Positions 25,922 through 36,661 of a stretch of DNA of 64,000 nt are shown here, piece after piece. The notes under the pieces were generated by a model. That model was given only the letters and a program-made list of their open reading frames with translations, had not been told where the DNA came from and did no database searches. The first letter of the stretch is position 1, and every line of letters starts with the position of its first letter. A program made the translations under genes and the position numbers. Where the stretch lies: contig NZ_MTAW01000087.1 in the NCBI RefSeq assembly GCF_002154725.1, forward strand, positions 53,335-117,334, read 5' to 3'. This DNA is from Nostoc sp. 106C (GTDB lineage: Bacteria; Cyanobacteriota; Cyanobacteriia; Cyanobacteriales; Nostocaceae).

Positions 25922-28900
25922 ATGAGTAATTTAAATGAAAGGTTAGCAAAAATGCCGCCTGATTTACGACGAGCTACTCTACAAGATTTACCAACTCATT
26001 TAGCAGAAGCAGCTAGTACAGAGCGATTACATTTGCTGCTAACCAATTTTGATTTTATTGAAGCTAAAGTTTCTGAATTAACCCCACAGGAATTGATTGA
26101 AGATTATAATCTAGCTAAAAACCCTCAAGTTCCGATACCTGAAGAAAAAAGGAAAAGCTTGAGATTGATTCAAGGAACACTTCGGTTATCATCCAATACC
26201 TTAAATCAGGATAGAAAACAACTGCCTGAACAGTTACTAGGTCGCTTGATGGATTCAAAAGACCACATAATTCAATTACTAACGGCTCATGCTTTAAAAA
26301 GAAAGACTGGTATTTGGTTACGCCCTTTAGTTCGTAGCTTAATATCCCCTCACGAACCATTGCTACGCAACTTACAATCAGGTCACAACCAAGTAGTGAA
26401 TGCTATGGTTGTGATGCCAGATGGGCAAAGAGTCATCTCTGCCTCTAACGACAATACACTCAAAATTTGGGATTTGGAAAGTGGAGCAGTACTGTCTACT
26501 TTAGAAGGACATACTGATTGGGTCAAGGCGGTGGCAATCACACCTGATGGAAGGCTTGCAATTTCTGCATCTAGGGACAATACCCTGAAAGTATGGGATT
26601 TGGATAAATGCTTGGTGCTACATACCTTGACAGGTCATACCCAAGGAGTTAATTCAGTGGCAGTTACTTTAGATGGTGAACGAGCTATCTCTGCATCAAG
26701 CGATCGCACTCTCAAAGTATGGGATTTAAATAAGTATTTAGAAATACGCACTCTGCAAGGACATACTGGCTTAATTAAACATGTAGCAGTAGCACCAAGC
26801 GGAAGGCTAGCCATTTCTGTCGCTGATGATAATACTTTGAGGATCTGGGATTTAAATCAGTATATAGAAATACATATTATCAAAGCAACAAATGTCAATG
26901 CAATAGCAGTCACTCCGGATGAAGATAGAGTTATTACCGTATCTGCAAAAGGCACAATTCAAGTTTGGAACATGGAGAATGGTAAAGAGCTTTACACCTT
27001 GCTTGGACATAACAATGTGCTCAATGCAGTAGTCGTAACATCAGATGGACAAAGGGTGCTTTCAGCTTCAAGTGACCATAGTATAAAAGTTTGGGATTTG
27101 AAGACAAAAACAGAATTATTGACACTAAGGGGCCATACTGCGCCAATATTAGCTTTAGCAGTAACACCTGACGGAAAACAAGCAGTCTCTGCATCCAGAG
27201 ACATCATTCTCAAAGTATGGAACTTGGAGATGGAATCTGAACTGCCCCCTGTCATAGGTCATATGCAGAGGGTAAATTTTATAGCAGTAACATCTGATGG
27301 AAAACAAGCAGTCTCTGCTTCTGCCGATCGCACTCTTAAAGTTTGGGATTTGCAAACTAGGCAAGAACTTTGCACCTTAAAAGGGCATCAGCATGAAGTG
27401 ACATCTGTATCAGTCATACCAAAGGAAAAAAAAGCCGTCTCATCCTCTGTAGATGGCACTTTAAAAATGTGGGATTTGCTAAGAGGTAAAGAAATAAACA
27501 CATTGAGATTACGATTTTATTGCGAACGAATCAATGATGTGGTGGCAATGCCAGATGGGAAAGCGGGGTTGTGTGCCTTCAATAATAATATTTTAAAAAT
27601 TCAAAATTTAGGGATGAGGACTGAAATCCTTACCCTACAAGGTCATACTGCACCAATATCTGCGATTGCGGTGACACTAGACGGAAAACGAGCAGTTTCC
27701 GGCTCAAGTGACAACTGTTTGAAAGTTTGGGATTTGGAAAATGGGAATGAACTGTTCACTTTTCGAGGTCATACAGGTAAGGTATACGGAGTAGCAATTG
27801 CAGCGGATGGGCAGTCAGTAGTTTCTTCTGCAAGTGATGGTAAGATTAGGGTTTGGGATTTAAATTCTGGTGCAGAGCTACTTGTCATACACGCTCATAC
27901 CTTAACTATTAAAGCACTAGCATTGACACCAGACGGGCGAGCAATTTCAGCTTCATATGATAATACTGTTAAAATTTGGCATTTGGAAAGTGGAAAAGAA
28001 CTGTATGTTTTACACCGTCATCTTGGCAGTGACAGATCCGTTGTAGTGATGCCAAACGGACAGCAGGCAGTTTCAGTTTTAAAAAATGGTACGCTGCAAG
28101 TGTGGAATTTGCACAACGGGGTTGAGTTGTGCAGTCTAAATTGCCAGAACAATTTTTTAGTTAGTGCATTAGCCTTAACACCTGATGGTCAACGTGCTAT
28201 AGCAGGTTCTTTCAACGGCATCCTCAAAGTTTGGGATTTACATACTGGAGTTGAACTGTATACCCTTGCGCGCCATGCTAGTGCTATTTTTTCTATCGCA
28301 GTAACACCTGATGGAAAGCAAGCTATCTCTGGGTCTAAAGATCGTACTCTCAAAGTTTGGGATTTGGAAAATGGAAATGAACTTTATACTTTAGGGAGCC
28401 ACTCAAGTATTGTTACTTGTGTAGCAGTTACATCAGATGGCAAGCGAGTAATTTCTGCTTCTTCCGATGGCATTGTGAAAGTTTGGATGCTAGAATCAGA
28501 ACCATTTATTCTTAAAGGTCATACTGATACAGTACACGCAGTAGTTGTGACCCCAGATGGAAAGCAAGCAGTTTCTAGTTCATCTGACTGTACTTTGAAA
28601 ATATGGGATTTAGATAAAAAGTTAGAACTACATACATTAAAGGGTCATACCAAGGTTGTTTATACAATAGCGATAACGCCAAACGGGAAGTTAGTAGTTT
28701 CTGGTTCGTGTGACGGTACAATAAGAATTTGGGATTTAAAAAGTGGAACCCAATTGTATACTCTACAGGACAGCACTAGCTGGGTTAATTCAGTGGTAGT
28801 AACCCCCGACGGGCAAAAGGTTATCTTTGCCTCAGGTAATAATACCCTTACAGTTTGGAATCTAGAGAGTAGAAAAGTTATTGCTCGCTTTAGTGCTGAT

Positions 28901-28999
28901 AGCTCAGTTGAAGCTTGTGCTGTATTACCTGATGGGGTAACTATTGTTGTAGCTGAGAAATCAGGACGAATGCATTTTCTACAATTAAAAGGGATATAA
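25922..28999 (+). CDS. Large WD40-repeat protein without an NTPase partner
   Basis: A 1025-residue protein. Residues 1-150 are homologous to the N-terminus of the WD40 protein at 22395 (STERLHLLLTNFDFIEAKVS, then LIEDYNLAKN). About 20 WD40 repeats of 40-42 residues follow, more divergent than those of the first protein, and a degenerate last blade (VAEKSGRMHFLQLKG) matches the other protein's end (GERLGRLHFLQLLG). That is enough for about three seven-bladed propellers. No NTPase gene precedes it, so it may compete with, or replace, the first sensor on the single NTPase. Its own promoter must lie in the 540-bp gap upstream. Confidence 0.9.
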   Translation: MSNLNERLAKMPPDLRRATLQDLPTHLAEAASTERLHLLLTNFDFIEAKVSELTPQELIEDYNLAKNPQVPIPEEKRKSLRLIQGTLRLSSNTLNQDRKQLPEQLLGRLMDSKDHIIQLLTAHALKRKTGIWLRPLVRSLISPHEPLLRNLQSGHNQVVNAMVVMPDGQRVISASNDNTLKIWDLESGAVLSTLEGHTDWVKAVAITPDGRLAISASRDNTLKVWDLDKCLVLHTLTGHTQGVNSVAVTLDGERAISASSDRTLKVWDLNKYLEIRTLQGHTGLIKHVAVAPSGRLAISVADDNTLRIWDLNQYIEIHIIKATNVNAIAVTPDEDRVITVSAKGTIQVWNMENGKELYTLLGHNNVLNAVVVTSDGQRVLSASSDHSIKVWDLKTKTELLTLRGHTAPILALAVTPDGKQAVSASRDIILKVWNLEMESELPPVIGHMQRVNFIAVTSDGKQAVSASADRTLKVWDLQTRQELCTLKGHQHEVTSVSVIPKEKKAVSSSVDGTLKMWDLLRGKEINTLRLRFYCERINDVVAMPDGKAGLCAFNNNILKIQNLGMRTEILTLQGHTAPISAIAVTLDGKRAVSGSSDNCLKVWDLENGNELFTFRGHTGKVYGVAIAADGQSVVSSASDGKIRVWDLNSGAELLVIHAHTLTIKALALTPDGRAISASYDNTVKIWHLESGKELYVLHRHLGSDRSVVVMPNGQQAVSVLKNGTLQVWNLHNGVELCSLNCQNNFLVSALALTPDGQRAIAGSFNGILKVWDLHTGVELYTLARHASAIFSIAVTPDGKQAISGSKDRTLKVWDLENGNELYTLGSHSSIVTCVAVTSDGKRVISASSDGIVKVWMLESEPFILKGHTDTVHAVVVTPDGKQAVSSSSDCTLKIWDLDKKLELHTLKGHTKVVYTIAITPNGKLVVSGSCDGTIRIWDLKSGTQLYTLQDSTSWVNSVVVTPDGQKVIFASGNNTLTVWNLESRKVIARFSADSSVEACAVLPDGVTIVVAEKSGRMHFLQLKGI

Positions 29000-29145
29000 A
29001 TCTAAATAGCAATTGCAACTACAGTTGCTCCAGATTTAGTCAGGCTTTTAGGAATTATTTAAATTGAGTATAAATACTATTGATTATTATCAAATTGTAT
29101 TTTACATTTTTATTTCTGCAATTTTTTAGGTAGCCAGTAAGTTCA

Positions 29146-32100
29146 ATGGAATGGGAATGGCATCCAATTGACACGGTGGGCATAGCCCGTTTTATTGACC
29201 CTAACGTAACTAACCTGTTGCCTGTAGAACAAAGTGTTTACGACATAAAACAGCAGTCACCCCAGAACCTTAGCCCAGTTATTGAACTACTGTATAACAA
29301 GTTACTAGAACAACAGATTTGGTACGCAGCAGAAAAAGGAATTACTTTAACAGGAAATCAAAAAATTCGTCGTCCGGATGAAATTATCAATGGTAATAGG
29401 GAGGGAACCTGTCTCGATTTAGCTCTGCTGTTTTGTGCTTTATGCCTTGGGCATCAATTAATACCTATTTTTGTACTACTTGAAGGTCATGCGTTGGTAG
29501 CCATTTCAGTTATGTACGAAGGCAGAGAGCGAGATAATTTGTTGCGATCGCATTTGCATCTACTTCAAAGTAACACAGTAACCGATGTTGAAATTTTACG
29601 CCATCTGGTAGACAGTGGAGAATATGTTCTTTTGGAATGTACAGGTTTTGCCCGCTCAGAAACCATACCAACGCACCTGCCTGAAGGGGAAGACCGTATT
29701 GATGGTCTGCTAACTTTTCAAAAAGCTGTGGAAGCTGGGCGCAAACAACTGGATTACCCAGGTCGTTCCTTAAAATTTGCCTTTGATGTAGATATTGCTC
29801 ATTGGATGTGGGGAATTAAGCCCCATGAAGCTAATAGACAAGACACCACTCATATTTTACAAGAGCAATTAAAGCTATTAACTACTCAGATTAACCAAAG
29901 ACTAATTTCTCCTGCCACTGGTACACCTGAAAATCTTACTGATGAGAGGCATTCACGAATTGAGAATGGGTGCAAATTAATTAACCAGGGAAAACCTAAA
30001 CAAGCCCTACAGTACTTGACAGACCTGAAAGCAGAATTGTGGGAGAAAAAATTAGACCTCATTATTAAGTATCGCTTACTAGCCAATATAGGAATGGCTA
30101 AACTTGGACTTGAGCAAATTTCCGAGGCTGCTGATGCTTTTATAGAAGCTAAACAATATAACCCAGAAGATGAAAAAGCCCTTGCTTTTGCAGCAATGGG
30201 ATACACACTACAAAAAAATTATCAGCAAGCAGAGGAACTTATTCAAGTTGTTTTACAGAAAAATCCAGCTAACTCAATAGCACATTCTCTCCGAGTTGAA
30301 ATGGCTCCAGCTACTGATAGTTTAGAACAAGTTATCAATAGAGTTCCTCCTGCTCATCAAAATAATCCAGATGTAATGGCAGCTTTGGGACAGGCAGCTT
30401 TGGACAGAAATTTGTGTAAAGAAGCAGAAAATTATTTTCAAGCAGTCGTCAATCATAACAAAGGCAATTTAGATAATATTAAAGTTTTATTAGCTATTAC
30501 TTTGATGCAATCTATAGCTAAAGATTTTCCGCTTATCTTGGTTGGACAAATAGATTCAATTAAAATAGAACAACTAGAAAAAGCATTAACTTTATTTACT
30601 GAAGTGTTGGGTGGTAATAACCCGAACATAAGTGATTTATCTACAATTAAATTGGCTGCTCTTGTTAATAGAAGTAGTGCATTAAGGCTTTTAAAGAGAT
30701 ACAATGAAGCAAGTCGTGATATCGAAATTGCCTTAGAATTAGAACCTAAAAATTATGAATTTATTAGGCAACGTGCGCTTATTGCTGTCGAAAAGGGAGA
30801 AATAGCGCAAGCGATTAGCTATTTACAAAAAATTCCCTTAAATGAGAATTATGAAGCATCAATATTAACTGCAAGTTTAATGGGGCGAGAAAGTCGATTT
30901 AAAGAAGCGATAGACTTGCTGGAAAATATCCAATTAAATAATCAAAAAGAAGAGCTAAAAGCAGAAGCTACACGTTTAAAAGCGCAGTTATATCTAGAAA
31001 TGAGAGATTACGAAAGTGCTAAAGAAATTTCTCAAAGCTTGCTTGATGAAGAACCAAATAACATTCTCAACCTTGTTGCCCATATAAGTGTACTTATACG
31101 AAATAATAATGAGGATAGTATTCGACCTTTTATTGAACAAGCAAAGGCTTGTTTGGGACTAAATACTGATATTAGAGATTTGGTAACTCTAGCTGACTTA
31201 CTATACTACCTCAAATACTACCGTGATGCGGTAGAAGTTTATGAAAAATTTGTAGATAAAAAATTAAATAATCATTTTACTTACCGATTACTAAACTCTT
31301 ACTTTCATGCAGGCGATCACGAATCTGCAATAAATCTTTGTGAAGAACTAATAAACCAGCATGGAATTGATGTACTTATTCCTCATTTATCAGAACTTGC
31401 CACTTTTATATACCAAAGCATAGATGACTTTCCCTCTGTCCGCAAAATATGTGAACAATACTTAAGACTTGTTCCTAATGATATTTCTATGCAGTTGCGG
31501 TTGGCAGTAATGAACTATGAGACTGATAATTTTGAAGATTTAGAGAGATTTTTAGATTCAAATCCTAATATTGATAATTTATCCTTTGATGCTTGTAAAC
31601 AGCTTGCTATTCTTTATAAAGTAACAAATAAATTAGATAATTTTTTTGAAATTATCTATCGAATAAGACAACAATTTCATAATTATGAACAAGCACATAT
31701 TTTTTATATAACGTCGTATGCTGAAGGAATGAATCTTTATGTAAAACTCCCTTATCCAGAACAAAATGATATCAAGCCTTTACATTTACCAATAACTATA
31801 AGCGGAATAAAAGTATTTTCGTCTCTAGCTTTCGATAGTTATTGCCACCAATCGTTTCAAAAAGTGGAAAGCACTTGTGGTGTACTTTTAATAAATAAAT
31901 TTAAATCGAATAATGCTAAATGGTATATTATTGATGAAAATCTAAATAAAAATTTTTCAAGCCAAGAATTATGCCCTACTGATACCTTCTACCAGAAATT
32001 AATAGGTAACTCCCTTGGTCATGAGGTCAAAATTTCCGAAAATCCTCTTAATAAAAATTCTTCTTTAATTATAGCTGCCATAACAGATAAATATTTTGCA

Positions 32101-33345
32101 GCTAACTATATCAGCTCTAATTTTATAGAAGACAGACCAGATATTCAGGGGTTTAGTATAGCACAAGTCCCAAGTAATGAAAAAGACGGCATCGACCCTG
32201 ATTGGTTAGAGCGTTATGGTGAGATGTTAAAAGAACGCGAAGAAAGGTTCAATAAAATAAAATCTTTATACACTGAATTGAAAATTCCTTTTGGACTTTT
32301 TGCTATTCAAGACAATAGAAATTCTATTGAACTATGGGAAATTTTAGTATATGGTAATGAACCCTGCTTACATTGCTGGTCAAATCCGAATGAGAATTTA
32401 GATGATGCTGTTTCCTTACTTCAAAAAGAAAATCTTTTAGTTATTGATATAATTTCGCTTTTAAGCATTTATAAATTAGGATTAGCAGATATCGCTGTCC
32501 AAGCTTTTAAATTTGGTATTGCTCAGTCTACACTTGAATTACTACGATACATAGTACAAGATTGCCAATTATACGGTGTAGGCGGTTGTTCTATTTTTGC
32601 TTCAGTCAATGGTCAACAGGTAATACAATCTTTTAGTCCTGATGAAGTCGCTCAAAGGAAATTATATTTTGAGCAACTTATCACTTGGGTACGAAATAAT
32701 TGTCTTATTCTTCCGTGTAAACGAGCTTTAACTATTAGTAGAGATGAAAGGCAGAAGCGTAACGAAGTGCTAGGCTTGTCTTTTGTTGATACTGCACTTC
32801 TTGCTGGTGAAACTGGTCGTATTTTGTACTCTGATGACCAGTGGTTACGCTTCTATGCTAAAGCTGATTCAGGAGTTCAAGGTGTTTGGACACAAGTAAT
32901 TTTGAATTATTGTTTACAACAAAAGTATATTGATAATTCCACATATTGTAATGCAACTCTACAATTAATTTACTGGGGATATAACTACACACCTGTAAAT
33001 GCAGAAATTCTATTGGCATCTGCTAAACGGGCAGATTGGAGTCTAAAACCAGATTACACAGCAGTTTTGAAAGTTCTTGAAAATCAGCTATCTTCGGAAG
33101 ACTATATTCCTTATGTTGCTGCTGAATTTATTTATAAGCTTTACAACGAGGCAATAGTTCCTCATTATAGAGATTATTTAATTCTTGAATTACTTAGAGC
33201 TATTACTAAACATAGGCATAAAACAAAAATTATTCAACAATTGACCCGTAATGTTAAGTCTATGTCTCCTTTTTTGTTGCATATTACAAATGATATTTTA
33301 CGCATAATTGAGATTTGGTGGTATACCCAAAATCTTGTAACATGA
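29146..33345 (+). CDS. Giant transglutaminase-like / TPR / PIN-like protein
   Basis: 1399 residues. Residues 1-230 are paralogous to the N-terminus of the 20561 gene: MEWEW start, REGTCLDLALLFCA (Cys89), LEGHALVAIS (His115), LLECTGFA. Residues about 260-860 are tetratricopeptide-like helix pairs (for example QALQYLTDLKAELWEKKL, AADAFIEAKQYNPEDEKALA). The C-terminal third has a PIN-like nuclease pattern: LLVIDIISLLSIYKLGLADI near 1097-1116, then LGLSFVDTALLAGETGRILY and SDDQWLRFYA. This would join a peptidase or transglutaminase-like domain, a scaffold and an RNase-type effector on one chain. It closes the island; the next gene is on the opposite strand. Confidence 0.75.
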   Translation: MEWEWHPIDTVGIARFIDPNVTNLLPVEQSVYDIKQQSPQNLSPVIELLYNKLLEQQIWYAAEKGITLTGNQKIRRPDEIINGNREGTCLDLALLFCALCLGHQLIPIFVLLEGHALVAISVMYEGRERDNLLRSHLHLLQSNTVTDVEILRHLVDSGEYVLLECTGFARSETIPTHLPEGEDRIDGLLTFQKAVEAGRKQLDYPGRSLKFAFDVDIAHWMWGIKPHEANRQDTTHILQEQLKLLTTQINQRLISPATGTPENLTDERHSRIENGCKLINQGKPKQALQYLTDLKAELWEKKLDLIIKYRLLANIGMAKLGLEQISEAADAFIEAKQYNPEDEKALAFAAMGYTLQKNYQQAEELIQVVLQKNPANSIAHSLRVEMAPATDSLEQVINRVPPAHQNNPDVMAALGQAALDRNLCKEAENYFQAVVNHNKGNLDNIKVLLAITLMQSIAKDFPLILVGQIDSIKIEQLEKALTLFTEVLGGNNPNISDLSTIKLAALVNRSSALRLLKRYNEASRDIEIALELEPKNYEFIRQRALIAVEKGEIAQAISYLQKIPLNENYEASILTASLMGRESRFKEAIDLLENIQLNNQKEELKAEATRLKAQLYLEMRDYESAKEISQSLLDEEPNNILNLVAHISVLIRNNNEDSIRPFIEQAKACLGLNTDIRDLVTLADLLYYLKYYRDAVEVYEKFVDKKLNNHFTYRLLNSYFHAGDHESAINLCEELINQHGIDVLIPHLSELATFIYQSIDDFPSVRKICEQYLRLVPNDISMQLRLAVMNYETDNFEDLERFLDSNPNIDNLSFDACKQLAILYKVTNKLDNFFEIIYRIRQQFHNYEQAHIFYITSYAEGMNLYVKLPYPEQNDIKPLHLPITISGIKVFSSLAFDSYCHQSFQKVESTCGVLLINKFKSNNAKWYIIDENLNKNFSSQELCPTDTFYQKLIGNSLGHEVKISENPLNKNSSLIIAAITDKYFAANYISSNFIEDRPDIQGFSIAQVPSNEKDGIDPDWLERYGEMLKEREERFNKIKSLYTELKIPFGLFAIQDNRNSIELWEILVYGNEPCLHCWSNPNENLDDAVSLLQKENLLVIDIISLLSIYKLGLADIAVQAFKFGIAQSTLELLRYIVQDCQLYGVGGCSIFASVNGQQVIQSFSPDEVAQRKLYFEQLITWVRNNCLILPCKRALTISRDERQKRNEVLGLSFVDTALLAGETGRILYSDDQWLRFYAKADSGVQGVWTQVILNYCLQQKYIDNSTYCNATLQLIYWGYNYTPVNAEILLASAKRADWSLKPDYTAVLKVLENQLSSEDYIPYVAAEFIYKLYNEAIVPHYRDYLILELLRAITKHRHKTKIIQQLTRNVKSMSPFLLHITNDILRIIEIWWYTQNLVT

Positions 33346-33489
33346 AGATTAAAAAAAGGTTTTAGTGTGGCCATTGTGACAGGTGGCAGCAGTTTACTAT
33401 CCTGTCTATCTCAGTAAAATCATACTACTATGCATGAGTAAGGCGAGTCTGAACGTGTGCAGTCTAATTCGGGTGACTCAAAACCAATT

Positions 33490-33984
33490 TCAAAAACCCT
33501 CAACATCTTCTCCTCCCAAACTACCTGAGCCTTCCCCAAAAAGCCAGTCGCTATCACTGTCGGCATTACCTTCGCCATCCAGTTGAAGATTTAAGGAAGG
33601 TATTAGCTGTTCAATTTGGCTTTCAAGTCGGGAGATCGCCAGCGTTAAAGAAGCAAGTTGCTCCCTATCTTTCTTAATTTCATTTGAAATCCCCACCCGC
33701 AATTGATTTAACCGCTCTTGCAGGGTATGTACTTCCGTTTTGGTCGCAGAAGGAATATTCACCTTCTCTTCCAGGGCGGCAATTTGAGCTTTCAAAGCCT
33801 CAATTTCAGCAGCAGTTGCACTTACACCATCCGCACTCTCTTCCACAAGTGCTTGTTTAATACAATTCAGCACAAACTCCTTAAAAGTGAGGCGCAACTC
33901 CTCAGCACGCTGCTTGGCCTGCTTCACCAACTCCCGGTCTTCTTCAGACAGAAGTTTTATATTTATCTGCGGATATTCCACCAT
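33490..33984 (-). CDS. RHH-like coiled-coil protein, probable relaxosome or plasmid accessory
   Basis: A 164-residue protein. The N-terminus (PQINIKLLSEEDRELVKQAK, then RAEELRLTFKEFVLNCIKQAL) has the strand-helix-helix pattern of a ribbon-helix-helix domain. Residues 60-130 are a strong coiled coil (EIEALKAQIAALEEKVN and ISRLESQIEQLIPSL), and the tail is acidic and glycine-rich. It is divergent from the MobV relaxase across about 0.9 kb. That position is typical of a small DNA-binding protein that acts at oriT with the relaxase. The role is inferred from place and fold. Confidence 0.6.
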   Translation of the reverse strand: MVEYPQINIKLLSEEDRELVKQAKQRAEELRLTFKEFVLNCIKQALVEESADGVSATAAEIEALKAQIAALEEKVNIPSATKTEVHTLQERLNQLRVGISNEIKKDREQLASLTLAISRLESQIEQLIPSLNLQLDGEGNADSDSDWLFGEGSGSLGGEDVEGF

Positions 33985-34921
33985 TCCCTCGCGCTTTTGT
34001 TGTGGAGAAGTGATTTCTAACCAGTTCTTTAACCATTTGCTTCGAGTTCTAATATTTACTTACTCCCCCTACCTCCCTATCTCCTCCTACTTCCCCAACT
34101 TTCCCCACTACCATCATCGCATACGGGATATCCGCGTATATACGATATAGACGATTCTAGATGAGCAATTTAATCGTGTCCTGGAAACAACTATCATAAA
34201 GATACCGGGAATTACAGTTCTCGGCATCATGGTTTTTCTTCTATTATTTTTTTCGTGTAGTTTTCTAGAGTACTTACTACACAATTCTGACTTGAGCGGA
34301 TACCAAAGTCTCCATTCTCCCCTTGTGAAACAAACATTTTATAAGTCCTTGGAAGATATAGCGATCTATGAAGAGTCTTCCCTATGCTGTAACAAGTAGT
34401 GATGAGTGATGAGTAGATGTGACAAGCTTTTTTCACCCTTATATAAAAACAGCGATCGCTATTCCTAATAGCGCCGATTCATTGGACATTTGTGGAAAAT
34501 GCATACATATATCCATCATTGCAGTGAACCGACTTGCAATATTTGTAACTAACTGGACTAACCTTAAGAGTTGGTGTTCTGATTTCAAAAGCTCCGCTTT
34601 CAAGGGACTGTTAATCTACCAACATGGACACCTGCAAACTTCCCAGATGGGAGAATTGCGCGTACCATGTCGCCTGTCTGAAAACCAAAAAACGTTTTGC
34701 ATCACGTTCTGTGCTTAGTAGGGAACCCATACTTATTGGGTGTACACATCTATCTGGTGATTCCCCCACCCCTTCGCTGCGATTAGTAAGGGTTGCGAGG
34801 TTAAGACTAGCAGTTTTCCTACAATGTCAAGTCTGGTAAAATAATTTTTAAGAAATAAAAATAAATGTTGACCCAGCAAGCATAGATAATTTCTGTATCC
34901 CGACTGTGGCATGATGCAAAT
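33985..34921. other. Gene-free region upstream of the relaxase; probable oriT location
   Basis: About 940 bp between the divergent RHH-like gene and the relaxase gene. Small open frames here are not supported. Inverted repeats include GTGTAGT / ACTACAC (34255-34282) and an imperfect CCGGGAA / TTCTCGG (about 34205-34223). The MobV nick site could not be located by eye. A run of pyrimidine-rich DNA lies at about 34060-34110. Confidence 0.4.
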
Positions 34922-36661
34922 ATGCCTACTTACGCAATTTGCAGAATTCAGAAAATCAAGTCTTGGGGAGAACTTGGAAGCAGCTCTTTGCACACCACTA
35001 GAGAGCGTGATACTCCTAATGCAGACCCATCAATAAAAAATATTCGGGTAATTGGGAATGCTGACGATATAGATCTGGAGACTCTATTTAAACAAAAAAT
35101 TGGCAACCAAAAAATCCGCTCCAACGCTGTCTTAGGAATAGAAATGTTATTGAGTGCCAGCCCTCAATATTTCCGTCCCGAAAACCCATCACAAGCAGGC
35201 ACTTACAACCAAGACCTTTTAGATAATTTTGTCGAGGCATCTATTAAATGGTTGCTAGAACGTTACAAGGATAGAGTCGTCAGAGCCGAGTTACATCTAG
35301 ATGAAGTAACTCCTCATATTCATGCTTATATAGTCCCGCTCGATCATTATGGGAAACTCAACTGCCGAGCGCTATTCAATGGCAGACAAAAATTGTCACA
35401 AATGCAGGACAGCTTTGCTAATGCAGTTGCACATCTTGGCATTGAACGGGGAATCAAAGGTTCAAGAGCCAAACACACAGATATCAAAAAATATTATGCT
35501 CAAGTCAACCAGCAAACATTTAACTTAGATATCAAAGAAATTTTTCCTCAGCCTCAACAAAATCAAAACGCAGTTACATATCTTGAACAAGTTCAAGAAA
35601 CTCTTCAACCTACTCTCAACAATATTAATTATCAACTAGCTGACCGAGAACAAATACTCAGCGAAAAAGAACAGTTAGCTCTTACGGCTTTAGCTTCCGA
35701 AAGAGAACGGCAGAGTTTAGAAAAACGCATTTCTGAACTTGAGTTAGAAGTAGCTCAGTTGAAAGCACAAGCGGAACTTTTACGAGATTTACCTTTAGAT
35801 GATGTGGCTTACGAGTTAGGACTTTTTCCCGATAAAAAAGGTCAGAACCGATGGAAGGGAGAAGGACACATTATTAGTATTATTGATTCAAAATTTTATG
35901 ACTTTGGCACTTACCAAAAAGGTGGTGGTGGCGCAATTGATTTAGTGATGCATGTCAATCGATGTAATTTTAAGAATGCACTGAAATGGTTAGCAGAGCA
36001 TTTTTCTTCCACTCAATTAACTAAAGCTCTTAACCATCACATCCGTTCTCAAGTAGAAAAGATTAGTAAATACGATTTAAGTTCTCCTTTCAAACCACCA
36101 TTGAGCGATGAAACTCATTGGCCAGATGTACACAATTATTTGACATCGCAACGAAAAATTCCTGAATATTTAATTGATATTCTCCACACAAACGGTTTAA
36201 TCTACGCTGACAAAAATGCAAATGCTGTATTTATCATGCGAAACTTGGCTGGAGAAACCACAGGCGCTTTTCTTCGCGGTACTCAGGGTAGAGATAATAC
36301 ATTTGTTGGATTTGCTATAGGTACTAAACGTACTGCTGGATGGTTCCATCTAACAATTGGTGGACAAACAAGCGATGAAATTTCTCGCGCAGTTATTGTC
36401 AAATCTCCCATCGAAGTACTTTCGATTGCAATAGTTTTACCACCAAAAGAGAAAACTTTATATTTGGCCGCAGATAGCGTTCTTAGCATACCAACTTCCG
36501 AATTTTTTACAAAAATTCCCACTATAGTTGCTGCCTATGATAATGATACAACTGCTGATGAAATTGCTAAACAAATCAAAGATGTTTTACCTCACGCTAA
36601 ACGACTGCGACCAAAAACTAAAGATTGGAATGAACAATTGAGCGAACAACTTAACTTTTGA
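34922..36661 (+). CDS. MobV-type relaxase fused to DUF3991/Toprim-like region
   Basis: A 579-residue protein. Residues 1-200 are a MobV/Pre relaxase: ICRIQKIKSWGELGSSSLHT then TRERDTPNADP, and the metal-binding motif ELHLDEVTPHIHAYIVP near 122-138. A coiled coil follows at about 235-285. The C-terminal part (from about 290) has the DUF3991-type block SKFYDFGTYQKGGGGAIDLV, and a Toprim-like end with KSPIEVLSIA (acid) and IVAAYDNDTTADEIAKQI. The first part would nick oriT and pilot the strand; the second resembles primase-type domains and may help start the complementary strand. There is no type IV secretion gene in the window, so the element looks mobilizable rather than self-transmissible. 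Confidence 0.85.
   Translation: MPTYAICRIQKIKSWGELGSSSLHTTRERDTPNADPSIKNIRVIGNADDIDLETLFKQKIGNQKIRSNAVLGIEMLLSASPQYFRPENPSQAGTYNQDLLDNFVEASIKWLLERYKDRVVRAELHLDEVTPHIHAYIVPLDHYGKLNCRALFNGRQKLSQMQDSFANAVAHLGIERGIKGSRAKHTDIKKYYAQVNQQTFNLDIKEIFPQPQQNQNAVTYLEQVQETLQPTLNNINYQLADREQILSEKEQLALTALASERERQSLEKRISELELEVAQLKAQAELLRDLPLDDVAYELGLFPDKKGQNRWKGEGHIISIIDSKFYDFGTYQKGGGGAIDLVMHVNRCNFKNALKWLAEHFSSTQLTKALNHHIRSQVEKISKYDLSSPFKPPLSDETHWPDVHNYLTSQRKIPEYLIDILHTNGLIYADKNANAVFIMRNLAGETTGAFLRGTQGRDNTFVGFAIGTKRTAGWFHLTIGGQTSDEISRAVIVKSPIEVLSIAIVLPPKEKTLYLAADSVLSIPTSEFFTKIPTIVAAYDNDTTADEIAKQIKDVLPHAKRLRPKTKDWNEQLSEQLNF

Noticed and set aside
34227..34839. Small frames upstream of the relaxase on both strands
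   Set aside because: No ribosome site, no recognisable domain, and mutually overlapping; the region is more likely to hold oriT.
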